Shown here piece after piece: positions 47,859 to 57,019 of a DNA stretch of 64,000 nt (position 1 is its first letter; every line of letters begins with the position of its first letter). The notes beneath the pieces are model-generated. The model saw only the letters and a program-made list of their open reading frames with translations. It was not told the DNA's origin and made no database searches. Source of the stretch: Fictibacillus sp. FJAT-27399 (GTDB lineage: Bacteria; Bacillota; Bacilli; Bacillales; Fictibacillaceae); contig NZ_LMVC01000001.1 in the NCBI RefSeq assembly GCF_001510655.1, forward strand, positions 4,664 through 68,663, written 5' to 3'. A program made the position numbers and the translations under genes.

Positions 47859-49373
47859 TTATTCTTCAATATCGTTCTTTTGATTCGCTCTTTCATAATT
47901 TATTCGTGCCGGATCTGCAGGCCTCATTTGCATGGGACGCAATTTCTGGAGGTTGAATGGCAGGCGGATGAATGCATCTTTAAGATCAACCATCCTTAAA
48001 GGATAAAGGGGAGCCAGATAGGGCCTGCCGAGCGAGGTAAGTCGAAGCATATGGCCCATTACAAAGGCAAAACAGATGGAAACTCCAAGCAGTCCCCAAA
48101 ATTGTGCAAAGACCAGAAAAGGAAAGCGGATCAGGCGGATCGTGTTGCTCATCTGATAAACTGGCGTCGTAAAGGAGGCCAGTGCAGCAAGGGCAACGAT
48201 GATTAATAGAACGTTGCTCGTTAATCCGGCCTGTACAGCAGCGGTTCCAATAACGATACCGCCAACGATACCGATCGTCTGCCCGACTTTGGAAGGGAGA
48301 CGTGCCCCGGCTTCACGAAGCAATTCGATCGATAACTCCAAGATGATCGCTTCCACAATCGGCGGAAATGGTATGCCGGAGCGGGAAGCTATCAATGTAC
48401 CAAGAAGATCGGTCGGGATCATTTCGTAATGAAACGTAAGAACAGCAACGTAAAGTGGTGTGGACAGCACGGAAAACAGAACTCCCAGCAAACGGATCAT
48501 CCGGATAACGGAAGCCACATGCCATGACAGGAAGTAATCTTCAAAGGCCGAGAAGAATTCTACTAGCGTAGTAGGGCCTGTCAGAGCACTTGGTGAACCA
48601 TCAACGAGTAAAGCAACTTTTCCCTCGGCTAAAACAGCTGCCACGCGGTCAGGACGCTCTGTGTTGATCAGCTGAGGAAAAGGAGAATTCTGATTATCAG
48701 ATATCATTTGAAGAACATAGGTACTGTCTAATATGTGATCATACTCAATGTCCGAAACCCGCTGAAGAAGGGTGTTAACATTCTCCTGGCTTGCGATGCC
48801 GTCAATATAAAGGATTGTAGCCCTTGTTTTTGAAAGTTTTCCTATTTTGACTTCCTTTACATGGAGCTCTGGAATTGGCAGCCTTTTTCGTATCATATTG
48901 ACGTTGACTTCAATCGCTTCGACAAACGCTTCCTTTGGCCCGAGGACGCTGAACTCGGTTTCGGGAACAGAAATCTGCCGCTTTTCAGCAGTCGCTGCAG
49001 GAACTAACAGACAGTCGGCCTTTTTAGGGTCTGGCTGCACCATTATCGAACCGGTTAATACACTATCTTTTATTTTTTGAATATCCTTAGTATGCTCGAT
49101 GTTCTCCACCGGAATTTCTGAAGCCAGCTGTTTGAGAGACATTGATGAACAGCGGGTCAAATAGGGGATTAAATCACGATGAACAAGATCCGGGTTTACC
49201 ATGCTTTTGTAATAGGAAATGGTAAATGGATGCTGATCGCTTTTTGTAAAGGATACAAAGTCTTGTGAAGCCTTGCATTTATCCAGTAATTGTTTAATGG
49301 TAAGCTGGCTTCCACTTTGTCCGGAAGGCTTACTCGCTGCTTTTTCTTTTTTCTTCTGCCGTTTACCGAACAT
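47859..49373 (-). CDS. Spore germination protein, GerAA/GerKA family
   Basis: 504 residues. The N-terminal soluble domain (about 25-285) has LLVDGSPSALTGPTTLVEFF, and a membrane domain with 5-6 helices (about 290-460) carries LLGVLFSVLSTPLYVAVLTFHYEMIP and the PFPPIVEAIILELSIELLREAG signature. The A subunit oligomerises into an ion channel in the spore inner membrane. The start at 49373 is preferred because GGAGG is 6 bases upstream; the ATG at 49385 lies before that site. First gene of the A-B-C operon. Confidence 0.93.
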   Translation of the reverse strand: MFGKRQKKKEKAASKPSGQSGSQLTIKQLLDKCKASQDFVSFTKSDQHPFTISYYKSMVNPDLVHRDLIPYLTRCSSMSLKQLASEIPVENIEHTKDIQKIKDSVLTGSIMVQPDPKKADCLLVPAATAEKRQISVPETEFSVLGPKEAFVEAIEVNVNMIRKRLPIPELHVKEVKIGKLSKTRATILYIDGIASQENVNTLLQRVSDIEYDHILDSTYVLQMISDNQNSPFPQLINTERPDRVAAVLAEGKVALLVDGSPSALTGPTTLVEFFSAFEDYFLSWHVASVIRMIRLLGVLFSVLSTPLYVAVLTFHYEMIPTDLLGTLIASRSGIPFPPIVEAIILELSIELLREAGARLPSKVGQTIGIVGGIVIGTAAVQAGLTSNVLLIIVALAALASFTTPVYQMSNTIRLIRFPFLVFAQFWGLLGVSICFAFVMGHMLRLTSLGRPYLAPLYPLRMVDLKDAFIRLPFNLQKLRPMQMRPADPARINYERANQKNDIEE

Positions 49374-49414
49374 AGCTGCCTCCATCCAAGAGTAGATTCA
49401 TGTGTTTATTTGTA

Positions 49415-49444
49415 TATCATTCCAATAGATGATGTCTCTATTCA
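49415..49444 (-). promoter_or_regulatory. Candidate SigG promoter of ger operon
   Basis: On the minus strand TGAATA (49444-49439) and AATGATA (49421-49415) are separated by 17 bases, close to the forespore SigG pattern (-35 GAATA-like, -10 CATNNTA-like). It lies 41 bases before the ger start, as expected for germinant receptor genes. Confidence 0.45.
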
Positions 49445-49454
49445 ATTTCGGCAT

Positions 49455-49484
49455 AAGAAAAAGCACCCTGGAAAAGGGTGCTGA
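49455..49484 (-). terminator. Intrinsic terminator
   Basis: AGCACCCTTTTCCAGGGTGCT followed by TTTTTC on the minus strand, immediately after the DUF218 gene. Confidence 0.85.
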
Positions 49485-50246
49485 TCATTTAAAATAATCC
49501 TTATCAAAGATATAGTATTTGGCGAGTGCAAGAATCTCACGTACATGTACCTGAGGAGTGACGGACAATGGGACAGAAGATCCTTGTCCGAATGCTTTTA
49601 AACCCAATCCTTCTGCCAGGCATTTCGCACGGTGGAGATGAAAATCACTGGAGATGATCACCACTCGCTGGTGTTTTCCGGCAGGTAGATATTTTTTCAT
49701 CAGATTTCTTGAGAACTTTATATTTTCATAAGTGCTTGTTGCTTTGTTTTCATAAACAATCGAGGTTGAAGGAACTCCTTTGTTTTTTAAATACCTCCCC
49801 ATGACTTCTGCTTCTGTCTTACTCTCGCCGACGGTCAGTCCTCCGCTTACGGCAGCTTTAACACCGGGATGTTTGTGAAGGTACAATGCGGCTTTGTTCA
49901 GCCGCTCTTTCAGCACTCTTGAAGGCGTACCATCCTTGATCCCGGCTCCTAAAATGAGTACATAATCAATATTTGCGGGATGTTCATCTTTGATGGAAGT
50001 AAGAATCAGCCCTTCAAGCAGCAGGGCAATAATCAGGGCAATGGATACCGTTGAAACTGTGAAAATCCGGAATTTCTTGTTTTTTCTCCACTGCTTTTTG
50101 AGTGGATGGAAGACAATAGCTATTGCCAGTAACAAGAGAGAAACGAACAGTATAGCGAGAGCGCCAGTGTCTAATCTGGTGATCGCTATCACGAAAAAAG
50201 AATAGATGATTCCGATCAAGCTGATAAGAAAAAATAGTAATCGCAT
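49485..50246 (-). CDS. YdcF/SanA-like DUF218 membrane protein
   Basis: 253 residues. Three N-terminal membrane helices (about 1-90) precede a DUF218 domain (about 95-253) with DYVLILGAGIKDGTPSRVLKERL, AVSGGLTVGESKTEAEVMG, ENKATSTYENIKFS and IISSDFHLHRA. SanA and YdcF relatives are implicated in envelope barrier function. The biochemical activity is unknown. Start ATG 50246 with CAGGAG upstream. Confidence 0.85.
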   Translation of the reverse strand: MRLLFFLISLIGIIYSFFVIAITRLDTGALAILFVSLLLLAIAIVFHPLKKQWRKNKKFRIFTVSTVSIALIIALLLEGLILTSIKDEHPANIDYVLILGAGIKDGTPSRVLKERLNKAALYLHKHPGVKAAVSGGLTVGESKTEAEVMGRYLKNKGVPSTSIVYENKATSTYENIKFSRNLMKKYLPAGKHQRVVIISSDFHLHRAKCLAEGLGLKAFGQGSSVPLSVTPQVHVREILALAKYYIFDKDYFK

Positions 50247-50289
50247 AATAACTCCTGATTTTTTGTGGTAAGTTATAGCCGTTGTTTCA

Positions 50290-51786
50290 TTAAGACACGG
50301 AAGAAAGCTTCAGTTCCTCAACTAATAGAGGAACTAATGATGGATCCCACTGTGTACCCTTGCCGTCAAGCAGAATGGCGACTGCCTTGTCTCTGCTCAT
50401 GCCTTTCCGATAAGGCCGGTCTGATGTCATGGCGTCATAAGCGTCTGCTACTGCAATTATCCTTCCGAAGAAGGGAATGTCATCACCAGAAAGCCCTTCT
50501 GGATAGCCTTTTCCATCATAGCGTTCATGATGGTATTTCACGCCGGGAAGAAGTGGCTCCATAGCTTCCTTCGGCTGAACCTGAGATAAGATTGAAAATC
50601 CAACCACCGGATGTTTTTTAATGTAGCTGAACTCGATATCGTCCAATTTTCCGTCTTTTAATAGAATATGATCGGGGATACCAATTTTTCCAATGTCATG
50701 GAGGAGGGCTGCTTTTTTTAGTGTAGATAGTTCATCCATACTAAGGCCTGCTTTCTCACCAATCTGAACCGAATACTCGGCAACCCGCTGTGAATGTCCG
50801 GCAGTATACGGGTCACGTGCATCCATTGTGGCTGCCATGACGGCAAAAAAGCTGTCCAGAAGCTGGTGGTTCATTTCTTCCCGGTCGCGGATGGAAGAAC
50901 TCATATGATTAAACCCTGAAACAAGCCTTGAAAATTCATCAGAATACGTGTTGTCCAGCAAAAATTGGCTGTTTCCAAGCTGTACTTCTTCCATGGCCGT
51001 TTGAAGGTTCTTCATCGGAGCGAGCAAATCTTTGTAGATCAGGTACGTCCCGAAAAAAGCAAAAAGCATGCCAAGCAACAGAATGAAGATCGCCCAGCTC
51101 CAGTATGACCTCGTGATGGAGGCTGCCTGTTCATATAATTTGACCTGGTTGGCAAGAGCGAACAAGAGTACAGGAAATGTTCCAATAAAAATGGTGCTTA
51201 GCTGAATTTTTCGCTGAATCGAAACAAACACTCTGTTGTTTTGGGACAGAGGATCTCCGTGCAGTTCGACCGCCCGATTCCTGAGTTCTTCAATGATCGG
51301 TTTCACGGCACTCGTTGTTAAATAAAATTCAACAATGGCATGCATTCCAGCTACGATAACGGCCCCCAGACCGCCCATGAACAGGTACATATAGGGCATG
51401 TTGAGAAAACCAAAGTAAATGGCTGCGGTCACTAAAATGATTGCTGGAACTGATAGTCCAAGAAAGTGAGGCCCCATGATCCGTTTTACCGTCAGCAAAG
51501 GAAAACGGTGAGCTTGAACAAATCCGTTCGTCAACGTGCGGATCGATGGGTTCGATTTGTAAAACGCCCGGTAGATCGGCTTGATGTGACGGGAGAAAGC
51601 ACGGTATTCAATAAAACACATGATGAAAAAAGACAAAGCTAGGATCCCTGAGATCATCCATTTTTCAAAGGTAGAAAAGTGGAGAGTCGAAAAGACAAAA
51701 AAACCCCCAACTCCAATGACTGCGATAAGTGATCCTATGAGATAATTTCTTAGAAGCATTCTTTGAAAATGACGATAAAAGTCCAT
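50290..51786 (-). CDS. HD-GYP domain protein with HAMP, c-di-GMP phosphodiesterase-like
   Basis: 498 residues. The N-terminal half has about six membrane helices (1-270), a HAMP-like linker (about 265-310) and a C-terminal HD-GYP domain (about 320-490). HD residues are in LLHDIGKIGIPD; HHERYDGKGYP contains the GYP motif, and RIIAVADAYDAMTSDRPYRKGMS is also conserved. It would hydrolyse cyclic di-GMP, or act as a signalling hydrolase in a membrane complex. Start ATG 51786 with AAAGAGGTG upstream. Confidence 0.9.
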   Translation of the reverse strand: MDFYRHFQRMLLRNYLIGSLIAVIGVGGFFVFSTLHFSTFEKWMISGILALSFFIMCFIEYRAFSRHIKPIYRAFYKSNPSIRTLTNGFVQAHRFPLLTVKRIMGPHFLGLSVPAIILVTAAIYFGFLNMPYMYLFMGGLGAVIVAGMHAIVEFYLTTSAVKPIIEELRNRAVELHGDPLSQNNRVFVSIQRKIQLSTIFIGTFPVLLFALANQVKLYEQAASITRSYWSWAIFILLLGMLFAFFGTYLIYKDLLAPMKNLQTAMEEVQLGNSQFLLDNTYSDEFSRLVSGFNHMSSSIRDREEMNHQLLDSFFAVMAATMDARDPYTAGHSQRVAEYSVQIGEKAGLSMDELSTLKKAALLHDIGKIGIPDHILLKDGKLDDIEFSYIKKHPVVGFSILSQVQPKEAMEPLLPGVKYHHERYDGKGYPEGLSGDDIPFFGRIIAVADAYDAMTSDRPYRKGMSRDKAVAILLDGKGTQWDPSLVPLLVEELKLSSVS

Positions 51787-51885
51787 TTCACACCTCTTTC
51801 CAAAGGACTTAAGTCACTATATCTAGAATAACATTGATAACAATGGTAAAAAAGTCTAATTTTGTTATATTTTGAGGAAAAATGC

Positions 51886-51900
51886 TGGTGCCAGGCACCA
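51886..51900. repeat. GGTGCCAGGCACC palindromic repeat, copy 1
   Basis: TGGTGCCAGGCACCA is a near-perfect palindrome and the same 13-base core recurs at 57025-57037. I know this core as a frequent intergenic motif in Bacillaceae. It lies 21 bp before the GNAT gene. Confidence 0.7.
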
Positions 51901-51920
51901 AAAAATCAGGAGGGGAATTC

Positions 51921-52394
51921 ATGGAGGAATGGACGAAAGAATCATACGTTATTTCAATGGATAAGAAGAGTCTCAATATTGATCTGATTCACGAGTTTTT
52001 AACAAAGGAATCCTATTGGGCACAAGGCATTACCCGAGAAAGGGTTCAAAAAGCGGTAGATCATTCTCTTTGTTTTGGAGTCTATGAGAAGAATGGCGAT
52101 GATCAGACACAGATTGGTTTTGCGAGGATCATAACAGATTATGTGGCGACAGCTTATGTTTGCGATGTATTTATCCTGGATCCGCATCGCGGAAAAGGAC
52201 TTTCCAAATGGCTGATTGAGACGATTACTTCCCATAAAGAACTGCAGGAGGTACGAGGAATGCTTCTTGTGACAAAGGATGCTCATGGACTCTACAGCCA
52301 ATACGGGTTTCAGCCGGTTGAAGCGGAGAAATATATGAAAAAAGAAATGAAGAGAGAGGAGCAGCCTCCTCGTTCTGTAATGCGCGAAAAATAA
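51921..52394 (+). CDS. GNAT-family N-acetyltransferase
   Basis: 157 residues from ATG 51921 (AGGAGGGG upstream; the longer frame from 51882 reads through a palindromic repeat). The GNAT core is clear: YVCDVFILDPHRGKGLSKWLIE holds the acetyl-CoA loop (RGKGLS). HGLYSQYGFQPVE is the usual C-terminal block. The acceptor is unknown. Convergent with the hemolysin-III-type gene. Confidence 0.88.
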   Translation: MEEWTKESYVISMDKKSLNIDLIHEFLTKESYWAQGITRERVQKAVDHSLCFGVYEKNGDDQTQIGFARIITDYVATAYVCDVFILDPHRGKGLSKWLIETITSHKELQEVRGMLLVTKDAHGLYSQYGFQPVEAEKYMKKEMKREEQPPRSVMREK

Positions 52395-52396
52395 AA

Positions 52397-52432
52397 AGAA
52401 GACGCTGACACATACGGTTCAGCGTCTTCAGC
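52397..52432. terminator. Bidirectional terminator
   Basis: GAAGACGCTGA / TCAGCGTCTTC hairpin over about 10 bases, between convergent genes. Confidence 0.82.
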
Positions 52433-53074
52433 TTATGAAAGCTTGAGAATATAGAACATAAGCATAAAATGAGAGGCACTTCCAGCTAGTACGAAGAGAT
52501 GCCAGATTGCATGGTTGAAAGGGAACTTACGCCATACGTAAAAAACGGCCCCGACCGTGTACATAATTCCACCGCCGATCAGCCAGGCAAGACCTTGCTC
52601 AGGAAGAGTGACGACCACACGGTTAAAAGCGAATATGATCAGCCACCCCATAAGAATATAGCCGATTGTTGAGAGAATGACGAAGCGCTTCGTGAAAAAG
52701 ATTTTAAACGCCACACCCGCCAATGCGATCCCCCAAACGGTTCCAAACAATGCCCAACCAAGAGCTCCCTTTACCACAATCAATAGAATCGGTGTATAAG
52801 AACCCGCAATAAAGATATAGATGGCTGAGTGGTCCATGATCTCAAAAATATCTTTGACCTTTCCCTCAGGAAAGCTGTGAACGAGGGTTGAAGAAGTATA
52901 GAGAAGCAGCATGGATCCGCCGAAAACAGCAAAGCATGTGATGTGAAGCGGTGTCCCTTGCGCGCTGGCAAAAACAACAAGTAGGGTTAAAGCAATAATA
53001 CTGAAAACCGCTCCGATGCCATGGGTGATGGCATTGATAATTTCCTCACGTTTTGTATACGTAAATGCATTCAT
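52433..53074 (-). CDS. Hemolysin-III/YqfA-family membrane protein
   Basis: 213 residues with seven membrane helices. It carries the family's metal-site blocks: EEIINAITHGIGAVFS at the start, TLVHSFPE and MDHSAIYIFIAGSYTPI in the middle and HAIWHLFVLAGSASHFM at the end. It is related to B. subtilis YplQ and to PAQR proteins. The role is unclear despite the name. ATG 53074 is preferred (AAGGGGTG upstream); a GTG three codons earlier lies in that site. Confidence 0.9.
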   Translation of the reverse strand: MNAFTYTKREEIINAITHGIGAVFSIIALTLLVVFASAQGTPLHITCFAVFGGSMLLLYTSSTLVHSFPEGKVKDIFEIMDHSAIYIFIAGSYTPILLIVVKGALGWALFGTVWGIALAGVAFKIFFTKRFVILSTIGYILMGWLIIFAFNRVVVTLPEQGLAWLIGGGIMYTVGAVFYVWRKFPFNHAIWHLFVLAGSASHFMLMFYILKLS

Positions 53075-53140
53075 TTTTTTCACCCCTTATATAGTATCCT
53101 GCACTAAGACCGACATTAAGTTTCACTTATTTTAACATAG

Positions 53141-53172
53141 AAAAAAGAGCCCATGGCAACTGAGCTCTTTTC
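53141..53172 (-). terminator. Terminator of gln ABC operon
   Basis: AAAAGAGCTC / GAGCTCTTTT-type stem around CCATGGCAACT, directly after the last permease gene on the minus strand. Confidence 0.8.
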
Positions 53173-53180
53173 TTCGTAAT

Positions 53181-53894
53181 TTACATCGGTTCACTGCCGG
53201 CCTGCTGCTGAATCGGCAATGTTTTTCCTGTTGATTTCCGGTTGCTCCGTTCTTTCGTTTCAAGCCTTCTTGCGAGCAATGATAATGAATAGTTAACGAG
53301 AAAGTAGATGAATGCAATGAGTAAAAAAGTGGGAATCACGTAATTTACGTTTTTACCATTCACGATTTGCGCATTATGCAGCAGCTCAGGAAGCGAGATG
53401 ACAACAGCAAGAGAGGTGTCTTTTAAAAGAGAGATAAACTGACTGACAATCGGCGGAACCATTCTTCTTAAGGCCTGAGGCAATATGATGTGCTGCATCG
53501 TCTGAATGTAGGTGAGGCCGGAGGATCGGGCAGCTTCAATCTGTCCTTTTTCGATGGAGTTTAATCCGCTTCGGACAATCTCAGATAGCATGGCAGATTC
53601 AAAGATAATAAGAGCTGATACGGCAGCCATCATAACGCTCATTTTAATGCCGACTTCAGGCAAGGCGAAAAATGTGAAAAAGATAATCAGCAGCAAAGGC
53701 AGATTCCGTATTGTTTCAACACATACGGCAACGACCTTTGATAGAACCGGTATCTTTGCATAGCGCAAGATTCCTAAGATACTCCCGAAAATAAAACTGA
53801 AAACAATAGCGATGAAGGCAACGAAAAGTGTAGTCATCAGACCTTTTAGCAAAAAGAGCAGATTTCCTGCGGAATAAGCACCGATAAAATCCAT
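53181..53894 (-). CDS. glnP: Amino-acid ABC transporter permease (GlnP-like)
   Basis: 237 residues of the HisMQ permease family. About five helices and the EAA loop (EAARSSGLTYIQTMQHIILPQALRR) that contacts the ATPase are visible. Together with the adjacent permease it forms the membrane channel of a polar amino-acid importer. Gene order Q-H-M-P equals the B. subtilis glutamine operon. The hydrophilic C-terminal tail (about 215-237) is longer than usual. Confidence 0.87.
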   Translation of the reverse strand: MDFIGAYSAGNLLFLLKGLMTTLFVAFIAIVFSFIFGSILGILRYAKIPVLSKVVAVCVETIRNLPLLLIIFFTFFALPEVGIKMSVMMAAVSALIIFESAMLSEIVRSGLNSIEKGQIEAARSSGLTYIQTMQHIILPQALRRMVPPIVSQFISLLKDTSLAVVISLPELLHNAQIVNGKNVNYVIPTFLLIAFIYFLVNYSLSLLARRLETKERSNRKSTGKTLPIQQQAGSEPM

Positions 53895-53908
53895 TGTGCG
53901 TCTCCTCC

Positions 53909-54562
53909 TTATCCGCTCACAGCAAGACGCCGTTCAAGATAACCGACGAATAAGCTGAGTGGAATAGTTAGAACAAGATAGAACATCGCCACAAAAATAT
54001 AGACGTCAAATACAACATACGTAGATGAAGAGATGGAATCTCCAAAGTACATTAAATCCAATCCTGCAACAACGCCAAGGATGGAAGAGTTTTTCACCAG
54101 ATTAATGAACTGATTGCCAAGCGGAGGAATAACGATTTTAATGGCCTGAGGAAGTATGATGTATCTCATCGTTTGGATGTACGTCAAGCCTGATGAACGG
54201 CCAGCTTCCATTTGACCCTTATCCACGGATAAAATACCCGCGCGGATCGCTTCTGCAATAAATGCCGCTGTATAGATGGAAAGAGCAATGGTTCCCGCTT
54301 GAAAACCGCTAAGCTTCATGCCTAAACTCGGCAATCCATAATAAAAGATAAACAGGATCAAGATGAGAGGAATATTTCGGACAAATTCCACAAAAGCTGT
54401 TCCGATGATCTGAAAAATCTTTAACGGAGAGATCCGCATAACAGCGAAGATCACACCAAGAATAAAGCTGCAGACCAAAGCAAGAAGGCTTGCTTTCAGT
54501 GTGTTGACAAAGCCATCAAGATAGGTGTCAAAGTTGTCGATCAGTATGGTGAAGTCTAGCAT
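53909..54562 (-). CDS. glnM: Amino-acid ABC transporter permease (GlnM-like)
   Basis: 217 residues with the same fold as its neighbour. The EAA loop is EAGRSSGLTYIQTMRYIILPQAIKI and FVEFVRNIPLILILFIFYYGLP is the conserved early block. The start ATG 54562 has AAAGGAGGG upstream. It lies 14 bp before glnP and behind an intercistronic hairpin that separates it from the binding-protein gene. Confidence 0.87.
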   Translation of the reverse strand: MLDFTILIDNFDTYLDGFVNTLKASLLALVCSFILGVIFAVMRISPLKIFQIIGTAFVEFVRNIPLILILFIFYYGLPSLGMKLSGFQAGTIALSIYTAAFIAEAIRAGILSVDKGQMEAGRSSGLTYIQTMRYIILPQAIKIVIPPLGNQFINLVKNSSILGVVAGLDLMYFGDSISSSTYVVFDVYIFVAMFYLVLTIPLSLFVGYLERRLAVSG

Positions 54563-54584
54563 GAATTCCCTCCTTTACGAAAGA

Positions 54585-54614
54585 AGGATAGATGGGCAAA
54601 GCTGCCCATCCATC
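54585..54614 (-). promoter_or_regulatory. Intercistronic hairpin glnH-glnM
   Basis: GATGGGCA / TGCCCATC stem over a 5-base loop and without a strong T-run. Such stems often stabilise the upstream binding-protein mRNA and lower read-through into permease genes. Confidence 0.55.
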
Positions 54615-54624
54615 ACAAAAATCA

Positions 54625-55428
54625 TTATTGTTCTTTTATCCATTTGCTCTTGATTTTGTCATATTCACCGCTGTCCTTAAGCTCTTTAAGGAATTTATTC
54701 ACGTACTTTGTGAACTTGTCATCGCCTTTATTCAAAGCGATTCCATATGGCTCATCGGTAAATGGCTGTCCTACCAATTGATAGTTCGAATCCTGGTCAG
54801 CCATCCCGTATAGAATCGAGTTATCTGTTGTTAATGCATCACCTTTCCCAGCTTTTAACGCGGTAAAGGCTTCAGCATAATTTTCAAACTCGAGTACCTG
54901 GGCATCAGGAGATTTGTCTTTGATGTTTTGAACAGAAGTGGAGCCTTTTACAGCCAACACCTTTGTGCCTTTCTTCACATCATCAATACCCTGGATTTTA
55001 CTTCCTTTTTTCACGAGCAGCGACTGGCCTGCTTTAAAGTAGACATCAGAGAAGTTAACTTCCTTTTTACGGTCCTCTGTAATAGTCATTGTGGCAATAA
55101 TCGCGTCAATGTCACCGTTTTTCAGCATTTGTACACGTGTCTTTGATGTAACTTCTTTTAGTTCAAGCTTTTTTTCGTCACCAAAGATTTTTTTGGCAAG
55201 TGCTTTTGCAATATCAATATCGAAGCCTTCTACTTTTCCGCTGGAAGGATCCTTGTAACCGAAAAGATTGGTATCATATTTTACACCGACCACCAGTTTA
55301 CCGCGTTTTTTGATGGCAGATAGTGTATCTTTTGATTCTCCGCCTGTCTTGTCGCTTCCGCATGCTGAGAGCATGCTGATTACGAGTACCAGAATAATAG
55401 CCAACAACCAGCTTTTCTTGTTTTTCAA
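54625..55428 (-). CDS. glnH: Amino-acid-binding lipoprotein (GlnH-like)
   Basis: About 267 residues. The lipoprotein signal ends in SMLSACGS. The mature part is a type II periplasmic-binding fold: KRGKLVVGVKYDTNLFGYKDPSSGKVEGFDIDIAKAL, TSKTRVQMLKNGDIDAIIATMTIT and KGSTSVQNIK. It captures glutamine or a related polar amino acid outside the membrane. Two starts are possible. ATG 55437 directly abuts AAAGGAG, which is too close, so the TTG at 55428 (9 bases from that site) is preferred. Confidence 0.88.
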   Translation of the reverse strand: MKNKKSWLLAIILVLVISMLSACGSDKTGGESKDTLSAIKKRGKLVVGVKYDTNLFGYKDPSSGKVEGFDIDIAKALAKKIFGDEKKLELKEVTSKTRVQMLKNGDIDAIIATMTITEDRKKEVNFSDVYFKAGQSLLVKKGSKIQGIDDVKKGTKVLAVKGSTSVQNIKDKSPDAQVLEFENYAEAFTALKAGKGDALTTDNSILYGMADQDSNYQLVGQPFTDEPYGIALNKGDDKFTKYVNKFLKELKDSGEYDKIKSKWIKEQ

Positions 55429-55442
55429 ATGTCTCATCTCCT

Positions 55443-56171
55443 TTAATGGTTTAGAACTCTGCTTAAAAATAATTTTGCACGTTCTTCTTTTGGATTGGAG
55501 AAAAATGCTAAAGGTTCACTGTCTTCAAGTATTCTGCCGTGATCCATAAACACGACCCGGTTAGCCACTTCACGGGCGAATCCCATCTCATGAGTGACGA
55601 CCACCATGGTCATCCCGTCCTTTGCGAGTGTTTTCATAACATCCAGAACCTCACCAATCATTTCGGGATCAAGGGCAGAGGTTGGCTCATCGAACAACAT
55701 GATATTCGGTTTTAATGCGAGGCCCCTGGCGATGGCCACTCGCTGCTGCTGTCCTCCTGAGAGCTGGGATGGATAGGAATCAGCTTTGTCTGGAATCCCA
55801 ACTTTTTCAAGGTAGAACATCGCCGTTTTTTTGGCTTCTGAAGGTGAGATCCCTAATGCCTTTTTTGGTGCGAGTGTGATGTTTTCAAGCACGGTCATAT
55901 GTGGATAAAGATTAAAATGCTGAAATACCATGCCAATGTTTTTGCGTAGATCATTAATATTTGTTTCCTTGCTGTTTACTGCATTCTTGTTGACGGTGAG
56001 ATCTCCGTCAGTAATTGTTTCGAGCCGGTTGATACACCGGAGCAATGTACTCTTTCCCGACCCCGATGGACCGACGACAACAACAACTTCCCCTTCTTTA
56101 ATCTCCAGGTTAATATCATTCAGAACCTGAAAATCGCCGAAGTGCTTATTAACATGACGAAAAGATATCAA
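55443..56171 (-). CDS. glnQ: Amino-acid ABC transporter ATPase (GlnQ-like)
   Basis: 242 residues: Walker [10 protein letters not shown] (about 35-43), [16 protein letters not shown] signature, Walker [15 protein letters not shown] and the H-loop VVVTHEMGF. It powers import through the two permeases encoded downstream. The start is TTG 56171 with AGGGGGA upstream. First gene of the operon; its leader contains a hairpin (56197-56226). Confidence 0.92.
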   Translation of the reverse strand: MISFRHVNKHFGDFQVLNDINLEIKEGEVVVVVGPSGSGKSTLLRCINRLETITDGDLTVNKNAVNSKETNINDLRKNIGMVFQHFNLYPHMTVLENITLAPKKALGISPSEAKKTAMFYLEKVGIPDKADSYPSQLSGGQQQRVAIARGLALKPNIMLFDEPTSALDPEMIGEVLDVMKTLAKDGMTMVVVTHEMGFAREVANRVVFMDHGRILEDSEPLAFFSNPKEERAKLFLSRVLNH

Positions 56172-56339
56172 ACCAATCCCCCTTTGTTATGTATTAAAAC
56201 TCAGGTTTCTAAAGACCTGAAGTTTTACCCGATACGAAGTGTTTATGTATTGCAAATTTTCCGGCTAAAATTCTATTATTCGACTATCTGTAACAAAATT
56301 CCTTTTTAAATTTACTTTTTAATTGTTTTTTTACGAAAT

Positions 56340-56396
56340 ATTTGAGAGGTGGGATCCTTTTGGAGTAAAAGACTTGAGGGTCTCTTTTAAGCATCA
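56340..56396 (-). repeat. Dispersed ~45-bp repeat, copy 2
   Basis: The reverse strand reads GATGCTT, AGAGACCCTCAAGTCTTTT, then ATCCCACC, sharing the 19-base core with copies at 9282 and 61172. Confidence 0.6.
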
Positions 56397-56448
56397 TGCA
56401 AGGTCCATTAGGAATGAAAATCAACAATATGCTTTAACAGAAACTACA

Positions 56449-56484
56449 AAAAAACTGGCTCCTCAAAAGACTGAGGAACCAGCT
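56449..56484 (-). terminator. Terminator of ohr gene
   Basis: CTGGTTCCTCA / TGAGGAGCCAG hairpin followed by T7 on the minus strand. Confidence 0.88.
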
Positions 56485-56494
56485 GGATGTTTCT

Positions 56495-56920
56495 TTATTG
56501 GACAGCTTTAATCTCTACATCAATGTTGCCTCGTGTCGCTTTGGAATACGGACATACTTGATGAGCTTCATCTGCGAGCTTCTGAACATTTTCCTGATCC
56601 TGGCCCGGAATAGAAACCTCCAGGACGACTGCAAGCTTTAATCCGCCGTTTGAAGAATCTTTGCCGATCGTCACGTTAGCTGTAACTTTGCTGTCTGAAA
56701 CATCAACTTTCTGTTTGCCGGCAACAATCTGCAGTGCGCTTTGATAACAGGCAGCATAACCGCAGGCAAACAGCTGTTCAGGGTTTGTTCCTTCACCGCC
56801 GGACCCCTGGAGCTCTTTTGGCATGCTGAGCTTTAAATCAAGTTTCCCGTCTTTGCTTGAAACTCTTCCATCTCTTCCGCCTTGTGCGGTAGCTTTTGCT
56901 GTGTATAAACCTTGATCCAT
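56495..56920 (-). CDS. ohr: Organic hydroperoxide resistance protein
   Basis: 141 residues of the Ohr subgroup of OsmC: LYTAKATAQGGRDGRV at the start, GTNPEQLFACGYAACYQSAL with the first catalytic Cys and AHQVCPYSKATRGNIDV with the second. It reduces organic and fatty-acid hydroperoxides with dithiol partners in the cytosol. Start ATG 56920 with AAGGAGTG upstream. No ohrR regulator gene is adjacent. Confidence 0.94.
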   Translation of the reverse strand: MDQGLYTAKATAQGGRDGRVSSKDGKLDLKLSMPKELQGSGGEGTNPEQLFACGYAACYQSALQIVAGKQKVDVSDSKVTANVTIGKDSSNGGLKLAVVLEVSIPGQDQENVQKLADEAHQVCPYSKATRGNIDVEIKAVQ

Positions 56921-57019
56921 TGTAAATCACTCCTTGTATAAGGTGACAATATCTGTCCCAAAATAGCTACACACCTAAACATTATCTTTTATCACTATTT
57001 TTAAACCTTTAAAATTTAG

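Larger units (their letters stand above)
56172..56494. other. 323-bp gap: gln leader, repeat and ohr terminator
   Basis: No gene seen. From left to right it holds the gln operon leader, with a hairpin CTCAGGT/ACCTGA at 56197-56226 that is followed on the minus strand by TTTT and could attenuate. Next come an AT-rich presumed promoter region, copy 2 of the 45-bp dispersed repeat (about 56340-56395) and the ohr terminator. Confidence 0.6.
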
